A stretch of DNA of 12,670 bases from Pseudomonadota bacterium. GTDB taxonomy: Bacteria; Pseudomonadota; Gammaproteobacteria; Xanthomonadales; Xanthomonadaceae. The notes under the pieces are model-generated. The model worked only from the letters and a program-made list of their open reading frames with translations. It was not told the DNA's origin and ran no database searches. Of this stretch, positions 7,037 to 12,670 are shown piece after piece. Position 1 is the first letter of the stretch, and the number at the start of each line of letters is the position of its first letter. The stretch lies in contig JAEXNZ010000218.1 of the NCBI GenBank assembly GCA_023439425.1, forward strand, positions 1 through 12,670. The letters run 5' to 3'. A program made the translations under genes and the position numbers.

Positions 7037-10000
7037 TGGATTCTCTCCCAAAAATTCGTTTCCACCCGCCAGCTTTGCGTGCATGGCGTTCGCCATAGGC
7101 GAGCTTCCCTGGAAGCAGCAGCGTCAGTTCGACGCCATCTCCTCGCACACTGATGATGTTGAGGATGCCGCCAATCCGCTCCGCGCGCTCCCGCATGCCG
7201 ACCAGTCCGAAGTGGCCCGCCTTTCGTCCCTGCTCAAGTACGTCCTCGGGAATGCCGACGCCATCGTCGCGCACCCTGACCGCCAGGTGGCGGGACGCAT
7301 AGTCGATGGCGATCTCTACTTCGCTCGCCTGGGCGTGATGCGCAACGTTCAACAGGCCCTCCTTGACGATCTTGGCGATTTCTTCGGCTACCAGCGGATG
7401 CAGCCGGCGAGGCCGACCTTCAATCAGCATGCGAACCGACACAGGCGGGGAAAAAGCTGTTTCAGCCGCGATGCGCTTGAGCGTGGTAAGCAGGTCCTCA
7501 CCTTCGTCCGCGCCCCGCAGATCGTGGACGCTGTTCCGCGCTTCGGTCACAACCGCATCGGCCGCCACCAGCGCTGAGTCAAGCTTCCTGGCGACCGGAG
7601 TTTCCTTGGGCATCGTATTGGCCACCGCCTGGAAGCGCAGCACAAGGCCCATCACCCCCTGCAGAAGGGTGTCGTGAAGTTCACGCGCAATGCGTTCCCG
7701 CTCGGCGTTGCGTTCTTCAAGCCGGGTCCGGATCTGATTCGAGGTTTGTCTGAGATGCAGGCGATGCAGTGCGTACAGCACAAGAAGCGTCGCCGCAAGG
7801 CACAGCAACGGGAACCAGCCGGTCTGGAAGAACGTCTTGGGAATCTCGAAGTCCAATGATGCAGGGGCTGGGCTCCAGACGCCATCGCTGTTGGCAGCCA
7901 TGACTTCAAAGCGGTAGCTGCCCGGTGTCAGGTTGGTATAGAACGCTTGGCGTCGTTGGCCAGGATGTACCCAGTTCTGATCGAAACCCTGCAGGCGATA
8001 CTTCACCTGGGCGCGCTGCGGATCGGAAAAGGTAAGCACCGCGTAGTCAATCTCGAGCCTGGTCGTGGCGGCGGGGAGCTTGATGCTGGCGGGATCGCGA
8101 TGCACGTTCGTTCCATCCCTCAAGGCGGTGATCACAACCCCGGGCGCGACGTCGCTCTTTTCCAACGCGGCAGGATCCAGCCATAGCGTGCCGGTCTGGG
8201 TGGCAATCCACAGCCGGCCATCTCCGCCCATCACCAGGGCGCGCTGTGAATGCGAATGGGCGCGGCTTGCCAGCCCGTCGCCGCGGCCAAGCGAAAACCC
8301 GGGCAGCTCGAGCTCCCCTTTCGCGAACGCCTGTTCCAGCTCCTCCCTGGTCACACGCGCCAGCATGCGCGGGTAGGACAGCCACATGTCTCCGCCGGGC
8401 GTCTGGACCACGCCATTGATCCGGCTGGCAGGTGTGATGTCGGGGGCCCAGGCGGTGACACCGTCCTTATCCCCCAGACGCGTCAGCCCAAACGCACCTG
8501 CCGCGTATAGATGACCCTCCGACGTCTGCAGCGTGAGCACCTTCGGCGGGCTGCCGCCAAAGCGCAGCGGCGTTGTTGACATGCGCCCTGCTTCATACCG
8601 CATCAGTCGTTCGCCTGACTGGAACGCGATGCCGCCGCTGGGGGTGGAGGTCAGCGACGTCGGGTAGGTCGCGGCATCGCTGCCAGCATCGAACACCTTC
8701 TGCCACTGTCCATTGCGCAGCACATGCACGCCACCGCCAGCGGACGACATCCAGAATCCGTCCTTGGTGTCGAAGGCGCAGTCATAGGCGATGTTGTGGC
8801 GGGCGTCCAGATCGGGACGCTGCAGCCGCCGCAACGGAGCTTGTTCTGACCATACAAGCACCTCGGTGCGCAGAACTACCCAGACACTCCCTTGTGCGGA
8901 TTCGCAGAGCGCTTCAGGCTCGACGATGTTTTCAATGATTGGCCCGGGAACCCCTTTTGCAGGTATGCGGAAGACGGTGTTTGCCTGCGCGATGTAGACC
9001 GTTCCGTCATGGGCGGCGAGCAACTTGTCCCCAAAACGGGCAGGGGAGGCCAACGATGGCTCGCGGACGAAGGCCGCTTCCCTCAGACGGTCCAGTCCGC
9101 CTTCCGTGCCAATCCAGAGATTGCCTTCGCGGTCCTCGAAGATGACGTGCACGATGTCGGAAGACAGACCGTCCTGGGTGGTGAAGGCCTCTGCAGGCGC
9201 CTGCAACGGAGACACGCTGCTCATTGCTTGATAGCGGCGAACGCCTTGAAAGCGCGTGACCACCCACAGGTTTCCCTTGCGGTCAAACACAGGCATTCCG
9301 CGGATATCCAGCTCGTCCGTCGGGTAACGCGTGGAAGAGGAGGCTACCTTGCTGCGTGCGGGATCCGCCGGCAACGCATACGTTCCTGTACGGTCCGACG
9401 CCCATATGTTGCCCTGCGCGTCCTGTGAGAGGCGGGTGGGCACCCCCGCATTCAGAACCTGGAACCGTTCCTCCCCTGGCCGCAGCCAGGCAGCGCCTTC
9501 GCTGGCGGATACCCACAGCGTGCCGTCGCCTGCCACAAGCACCTGCGACGCATTGCTTTCGGGCAGGCCATGGCGCGCGTCGAATACCCGGGTTGCGCCA
9601 TTCTTCAGGTGAAGAACCTGCGCGTTGTAGTTGGCCGTCAATGCCCAGATCGAGCCGTCATCGCCCTCGGCCATGCTGACCACCCGGTCCGGCGCAGGGG
9701 GTCCCTTCACCAGACGAAGTGTGCCGTTGCGGTACACGCCGAACCGATGCGAGCTTTCAAAGCTGACCCAGATGTCGCCGGACCGGGTCGCCAACAGGGC
9801 ACTGGGCGCGTCGTTTTTCAGGGGCACCTCGGCGTCGATCCGCTCGAACCGAATGCCGTCGAAACGGTACAAGCCATCCCCCGTTGCCAGCCAGATGAAA
9901 CCGTCCCGTCCCTGCGCTATCGACACCACCGGCACCGGTGCGTCATTGCCCTCCAGCCAACGTTGGTGCACGTAACGACTCATGCCGGCTACCTGGCCGG

Positions 10001-10073
10001 CATGGGCACAGGCAGACACCAGCAGAAACAGACTGAGTGTTAGGCGCAAAGGGAGCCGCATCAGCCGGATCAT
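7029..10073 (-). CDS. Propeller-type sensor histidine kinase (Reg_prop, Y_Y_Y, HisKA_3, HATPase_c)
   Basis: The 1014-residue kinase starts with a signal peptide (about 1-25, SACAHA). A long periplasmic sensor follows, made of blade repeats of the GxIWxxTxxGLxR type. I count 14: at about 58, 99, 140, 184, 221, 267, 317, 357, 395, 438, 480, 520, 561 and 619. A Y_Y_Y domain lies at about 645-745, with LQGFDQNW and the closing strand near YRFEVMAAN. A single membrane span (752-770) leads into HisKA_3 with H800 in ELHDTLLQG. The HATPase has N909 in EGLLNVAHHA, DDGVGIP (936-942) and HFGLVGMRER (954-963). It should sense an extracellular ligand and phosphorylate the response regulator it overlaps. 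The ATG at 10073 has a poor ribosome site, and an alternative ATG lies at residue 5. No receiver or AraC domain is fused, unlike Bacteroidetes hybrid systems. Confidence 0.95.
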   Translation of the reverse strand: MIRLMRLPLRLTLSLFLLVSACAHAGQVAGMSRYVHQRWLEGNDAPVPVVSIAQGRDGFIWLATGDGLYRFDGIRFERIDAEVPLKNDAPSALLATRSGDIWVSFESSHRFGVYRNGTLRLVKGPPAPDRVVSMAEGDDGSIWALTANYNAQVLHLKNGATRVFDARHGLPESNASQVLVAGDGTLWVSASEGAAWLRPGEERFQVLNAGVPTRLSQDAQGNIWASDRTGTYALPADPARSKVASSSTRYPTDELDIRGMPVFDRKGNLWVVTRFQGVRRYQAMSSVSPLQAPAEAFTTQDGLSSDIVHVIFEDREGNLWIGTEGGLDRLREAAFVREPSLASPARFGDKLLAAHDGTVYIAQANTVFRIPAKGVPGPIIENIVEPEALCESAQGSVWVVLRTEVLVWSEQAPLRRLQRPDLDARHNIAYDCAFDTKDGFWMSSAGGGVHVLRNGQWQKVFDAGSDAATYPTSLTSTPSGGIAFQSGERLMRYEAGRMSTTPLRFGGSPPKVLTLQTSEGHLYAAGAFGLTRLGDKDGVTAWAPDITPASRINGVVQTPGGDMWLSYPRMLARVTREELEQAFAKGELELPGFSLGRGDGLASRAHSHSQRALVMGGDGRLWIATQTGTLWLDPAALEKSDVAPGVVITALRDGTNVHRDPASIKLPAATTRLEIDYAVLTFSDPQRAQVKYRLQGFDQNWVHPGQRRQAFYTNLTPGSYRFEVMAANSDGVWSPAPASLDFEIPKTFFQTGWFPLLCLAATLLVLYALHRLHLRQTSNQIRTRLEERNAERERIARELHDTLLQGVMGLVLRFQAVANTMPKETPVARKLDSALVAADAVVTEARNSVHDLRGADEGEDLLTTLKRIAAETAFSPPVSVRMLIEGRPRRLHPLVAEEIAKIVKEGLLNVAHHAQASEVEIAIDYASRHLAVRVRDDGVGIPEDVLEQGRKAGHFGLVGMRERAERIGGILNIISVRGDGVELTLLLPGKLAYGERHARKAGGWKRIFGRESND

Positions 10074-10145
10074 ACCCCCCGTTCAGATAGGCTGGCACCC
10101 TTCTTTCGAGTCTTGCTGCCCCTGCCTTTCGGGCTATCGTGGCGC

Positions 10146-10526
10146 ATGACTGGATACGTTTACAGATTCCCCGGCGGCACCGCAGGCGTCGGATTGGTGT
10201 TCCTTCGCCTGGCGGGCACTTTTGCACTCATCGGTACGGTCCTGGCGCTCGAGGTCTCCGGTGCAGTCGCGGTGGTGGTGTGCATTCTCGCCACTCTGAC
10301 CGCATTCGCACTCTTGGTCGGCCTGGTCACCACCGTCGCAGCGCTTGTTGCGTGCGGCATTACACTCCTTTCACTGTTACGACTGCCACTGGCGGAAGTC
10401 TGGGCGGTACACCTGTGTGTATTCATCGCCCTTGCGTTGTTGGGGCCGGGCGCGATTTCGCTGGATGCCCGGCTGCATGGCAGGCGTGTGGTGCACCTCC
10501 AGGCGAGGGCACCTGACGACAAGTGA
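10146..10526 (+). CDS. Small four-helix membrane protein, DoxX-like
   Basis: The 126-residue protein is almost entirely hydrophobic, with about four membrane segments (roughly 15-33, 37-56, 58-78, 84-100). It ends with GPGAISLDARLHGRR (100-114), close to the GPGRYSLDA ending of the DoxX protein at 5961-6404, which supports a distant DoxX relationship. Function is unknown. I preferred ATG 10146 over the in-frame TTG at 10113; neither has a convincing ribosome site. It is divergent from the sensor kinase across 72 bases, so a shared control region is likely, and it converges on the kelch gene with a 10-base gap. I saw no clear promoter motif in the 72-base gap. Confidence 0.78.
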   Translation: MTGYVYRFPGGTAGVGLVFLRLAGTFALIGTVLALEVSGAVAVVVCILATLTAFALLVGLVTTVAALVACGITLLSLLRLPLAEVWAVHLCVFIALALLGPGAISLDARLHGRRVVHLQARAPDDK

Positions 10527-10536
10527 AGGGCATTTG

Positions 10537-11574
10537 TCAGTCCAGTTCGAGGCGAAGCGTCTCCACACTGTTGAGTTCTGGGCCGCCGCCCCGCTTGGCG
10601 CTGCCCGCCGCGACGATCACGGAATCACCGTGTTGTCCTGCCTGGAAGCCGTGACGCCCCTGTCTCAGCGATGGCAGGGCAGTCCAGGCACCAGACGTGG
10701 GATCGAGCGCTTCCACTTCATCGTGCGCCTCGGTCTGGCTCCCGCTCTCGCCCCCCATCACGAGCACTTTTCCAGCGGCCGCCACCGCCGATGTGCCGGC
10801 GCGCGGGGTCGGAATGGGCGAGGGCAGGGTGCGCCAGGTGTTGGTGGCGATATCGTAGACATCCACCGGCTTCACCGTTCTGGAGAACGACTCACCGGTG
10901 TTGTGTGATGACTCCCGGCCGGCCGCCGCATAGACGCGACCGTTGACCGCCACCGCGTGGAAATGATCACGCGCATTCGGGGCGTCGGCCAGTACCTTCC
11001 ATTCGCCAGTCGCGATGTTGAAGGCGTCGGCCCAGCGGACATAGCCATTGTTGTGGCCCTTGGCATTGCCGCCGACCACGTAGGCGATGTCGCCTTCAAT
11101 CGCTACACCTGCGGCGCCACGGCGGCGCGCTTCTGGAATGGACGCGCCGGCCGTCCAGCGATCCACCTTCGGGTCGTAGATGAGTATGTTGGCAAGTGGT
11201 CTCTCATCCGGGAATCCACCGGTGAATCCGGTGATGATCAGCAACTTCCCAGCATGCGCAACCGCCTGTGCGTGATGTACCTCCAGCGATGGCGTCGCCA
11301 AGGTGCTCCATTTCCGCGTACTCAAGTCCAGTGCCTGCAACGCACGATCGCCACGACCGCCTACCACGTAGAGGCGATCGCCGATGACGACACCTGAGCT
11401 TTCGTGGCGCTCCTGCGCGCTGCCGGTCGTCTGCAGCGTCTGCCAAGCGGTGCCGGGGACCCCGACATCACGCGCGGAGGCAGCGCCAGCCGCCACACCG
11501 AGTATCAGGGTGATGGCGAACGCAGCGCTGGACGAGCGTGAGTTCCGGAAGCGGTCGAAGGTGCGACGCATCAT
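10537..11574 (-). CDS. Secreted kelch-repeat beta-propeller protein
   Basis: The 345-residue protein has a Sec signal peptide (basic start, hydrophobic 17-30, cleavage near ASA at about 34). Six kelch repeats follow at about 57-93, 100-145, 150-197, 203-252, 257-302 and 306-345. Each shows a G-rich strand pair such as LYVVGG or AYVVGG and a later W in a D-x-x-T-x-x-W context. This predicts a six-bladed propeller in the periplasm or outside the cell. Kelch propellers bind ligands or partners, and some bacterial ones are sialate mutarotases or galactose-oxidase-like. I see no catalytic signature that decides between these. ATG 11574 is supported by AGGAG 8 bases upstream; the next codon is also ATG. 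It is divergent from the lipoprotein gene. Confidence 0.88.
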   Translation of the reverse strand: MMRRTFDRFRNSRSSSAAFAITLILGVAAGAASARDVGVPGTAWQTLQTTGSAQERHESSGVVIGDRLYVVGGRGDRALQALDLSTRKWSTLATPSLEVHHAQAVAHAGKLLIITGFTGGFPDERPLANILIYDPKVDRWTAGASIPEARRRGAAGVAIEGDIAYVVGGNAKGHNNGYVRWADAFNIATGEWKVLADAPNARDHFHAVAVNGRVYAAAGRESSHNTGESFSRTVKPVDVYDIATNTWRTLPSPIPTPRAGTSAVAAAGKVLVMGGESGSQTEAHDEVEALDPTSGAWTALPSLRQGRHGFQAGQHGDSVIVAAGSAKRGGGPELNSVETLRLELD

Positions 11575-11741
11575 GCTGAAGTCTCCTGCGTAACGAATTC
11601 GAGATCCGCATCATCGCCCATCGTGACGCAATGTGTCGTGATTGGCAGTTAATACCCTGCCTGTCGGTCAACGCCCGTGACCTGTGATAACGTCGGTAAC
11701 CATTCAGCCCGCCAGGGCCCGAACCAGGGGGAGGAACACCC
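11575..11741. other. Divergent intergenic region between kelch and lipoprotein genes
   Basis: This 167-base gap must hold promoters in both directions. It contains both ribosome sites (AGGAG for the kelch gene, and GGGGGAGGAA at 11727-11736 for the lipoprotein gene), an imperfect palindrome at 11620-11642, and AT-richer patches TTAATA (11649-11654) and TGTGATAAC (11683-11691) that could be -10 elements. No -35 element with good spacing pairs with either. I found no RNA gene or repeat family here. Confidence 0.5.
11620..11642. promoter_or_regulatory. Imperfect 23-bp palindrome, possible operator
   Basis: The sequence is centred on position 11631. Of the 11 arm positions, 8 are Watson-Crick complementary and the other 3 are G/T mismatches. 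The outermost three and most inner pairs match. It lies between divergent genes, about 46 bases from the kelch start and 100 from the lipoprotein start, which suits a dimeric regulator. No regulator gene is adjacent, so identity is unknown. Confidence 0.3.
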
Positions 11742-12437
11742 ATGCGCAGACTTCCCATGCAGATGGCTGCGGTGACCAGCCTGGCCCTGTCCGCCTGCGC
11801 TACCAGCGGGAGCGCGGAACCCGCAACGACACAGATCCAGGAGAGTGCGCCCATGTCACACGCGCGATACACCTACCCGGAGACACCGGTGCTGACGAGC
11901 GGAGAACTGGCCCCGGCCGGCGATCCTGCGAAGGCGGCAGCGATGAACGAGAAGGCTCCCGCATGGCCGCTGCGCTTCGACAAGCACACATTTTCTGCGC
12001 GATGCTTCGACACGGTGTCCTGCGACGTTGTTTACGACGGCGTGCATCACGGATCCGACAAGCCAGCACCGTCCAGTGCCTCCTATGGCCCCGATCATCT
12101 CAAGGACTGGAATGGTGGGCATGGCGGAATCCGCAATTTCCCGCCGCCGGCAAGGGTTGCATGGACATCCAAGGACGGCAGCTCGCATCAGGCCGAGATT
12201 GATATCGGTCAGATATTCGCCGACGAACTCGTCCGGCACTACGTGCCGCGGGAAGAGGTGGCCGAAGTACCGAACGGCCAGATCAGCGTGAATCCCGCCA
12301 TTCTGCTTGAAGTGGATGACCGCACGCTCCGCGTTTACATGAAGGCGTTCGTTCCAACCCGACATCTACAGATGCCGGGCAATCCGCTGTCCGCGGTGCG
12401 TAGAGACCCCGTTCTGGTCAAGACGTATACCTACTGA
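11742..12437 (+). CDS. Outer-membrane lipoprotein, putative immunity protein of the downstream effector
   Basis: The 231-residue protein has a lipoprotein signal: MRRLPMQM, a short hydrophobic stretch and lipobox LSAC, with the lipidated Cys at 19. The following Ala favours outer-membrane sorting. A linker rich in A, E and P follows to about residue 70. The globular part (about 75-231) contains two close cysteines (88, 94), the segment KDWNGGHGGIRNFPPPARVAW and a VYMKAFVPT strand. I cannot name its family with certainty, though it recalls lipoproteins found next to Tle-type phospholipase toxins. The start is fixed by a strong GGAGG site 7 bases upstream. The next gene starts 17 bases after its stop and encodes a lipase-like effector N-terminus, so a role in blocking that toxin in the periplasm is inferred from order and location. 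Confidence 0.75.
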   Translation: MRRLPMQMAAVTSLALSACATSGSAEPATTQIQESAPMSHARYTYPETPVLTSGELAPAGDPAKAAAMNEKAPAWPLRFDKHTFSARCFDTVSCDVVYDGVHHGSDKPAPSSASYGPDHLKDWNGGHGGIRNFPPPARVAWTSKDGSSHQAEIDIGQIFADELVRHYVPREEVAEVPNGQISVNPAILLEVDDRTLRVYMKAFVPTRHLQMPGNPLSAVRRDPVLVKTYTY

Positions 12438-12454
12438 GCCAAAGGAAGGACCCC

Positions 12455-12670
12455 ATGGGTGAGCTGAACTCCAGCACCGGAAGCCGTCCCGCCAGCGCAG
12501 AAGATCTTCGGCTTCAACAATCGCTGCGTGAGCAGATGGCACAGCTCTCCGTGCCGTTGCTGCAGAATCGCAGCAATCCTCATGAATACCTGTTCTACGC
12601 GTTTCTGGATGGCACCGGGCAGGATCTCAACAACCTGAAGCTGGGCGAACCGACCACGATCGGGCTCGCC
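12455..12670 (+). CDS. N-terminus of Tle1/DUF2235-like phospholipase effector (truncated by window)
   Basis: Only the first 72 residues are present; the frame is open to the window edge. After a polar N-terminal region (about 1-45) comes YLFYAFLDGTGQDLNN (about 47-62). This resembles the hydrophobic strand plus FDGTGN motif that opens the DUF2235/Tle1 alpha/beta-hydrolase domain of interbacterial phospholipases. The GxSxG nucleophile would lie beyond the window. ATG 12455 is preceded by AGGAAGGA (12443-12450). No signal peptide is present, as expected for a protein exported by a type VI or type IV machine rather than Sec. The lipoprotein gene directly upstream supports an effector-immunity pair. 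The family call rests on one motif plus context. Confidence 0.6.
   Translation, partial: MGELNSSTGSRPASAEDLRLQQSLREQMAQLSVPLLQNRSNPHEYLFYAFLDGTGQDLNNLKLGEPTTIGLA

Noticed and set aside
7037..7096. Upstream start giving the response regulator 20 extra residues
   Set aside because: The extension overlaps the kinase gene by about 60 bases, is not part of a receiver domain, and a GGGAG site supports the start at 7036.
7029..10073. Hybrid two-component system with fused receiver and AraC output, as in Bacteroidetes
   Set aside because: The protein ends soon after the ATPase domain (residue 1014) and the receiver is encoded separately with a LuxR-type output.
11642..11647. TTGGCA as a -35 box for the lipoprotein gene
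   Set aside because: The sequence 16-18 bases downstream is GC-rich and does not resemble a -10 element.
1..12670. Search for tRNA, rRNA, CRISPR, insertion sequences or phage attachment sites
   Set aside because: No regularly spaced repeats, transposase or integrase genes, terminal inverted repeats or cloverleaf-like segments were recognised by eye in the intergenic gaps.

Overview
The window is GC-rich, densely packed DNA with short intergenic gaps. The gene content (a propeller-type sensor kinase with a NarL-type regulator, DoxX proteins, a Tat-exported chloroperoxidase-like hydrolase, and a lipoprotein upstream of a Tle1/DUF2235-like toxin) suggests a gammaproteobacterium of the Xanthomonadaceae, such as Stenotrophomonas or a relative. 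This taxonomic call is an inference from gene families and base composition, not a database match. I saw no rRNA, tRNA, CRISPR array, insertion sequence or prophage. No gene-free stretch exceeds about 170 bases.

Left part (1-4905): the 3' end of a gene resembling an MBL-fold hydrolase is followed by an NAD(P)-dependent aldehyde dehydrogenase of the Sad/YneI succinate-semialdehyde dehydrogenase type. Converging on it is a minus-strand pair: a full-length AraC-family regulator, then a Tat-signal alpha/beta hydrolase of the non-haem chloroperoxidase/arylesterase type. A short-chain dehydrogenase (SDR) is transcribed away from the AraC gene. The 88-base divergent gap, together with the AraC start codon, carries a near-perfect direct repeat with a 21-base period, the geometry of an AraC-family operator.

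Middle part (5062-6404): a tight plus-strand operon of a stand-alone AraC-type DNA-binding protein, a secreted small cupin and a DoxX membrane protein. With the neighbouring oxidoreductase and hydrolase genes it looks like a redox or electrophile detoxification cluster. That role is inferred.

Right-centre (6410-10526): a minus-strand two-component system. The kinase has 14 propeller blades, a Y_Y_Y domain, one membrane span and a HisKA_3/HATPase core. The NarL/LuxR response regulator overlaps its 3' end by 8 bases. A DoxX-type membrane protein lies on each side of the system: one converges on the regulator and one diverges from the kinase.

Right end (10537-12670): a secreted six-repeat kelch protein on the minus strand is divergent from a lipoprotein gene. 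The lipoprotein gene is followed after 17 bases by the start of a gene whose N-terminus carries an FLDGTG motif like those of Tle1/DUF2235 phospholipase effectors. This order (lipoprotein then lipase-like toxin) fits an immunity-effector pair of a type VI or a Xanthomonadaceae type IV killing system. The effector is cut off by the window edge.
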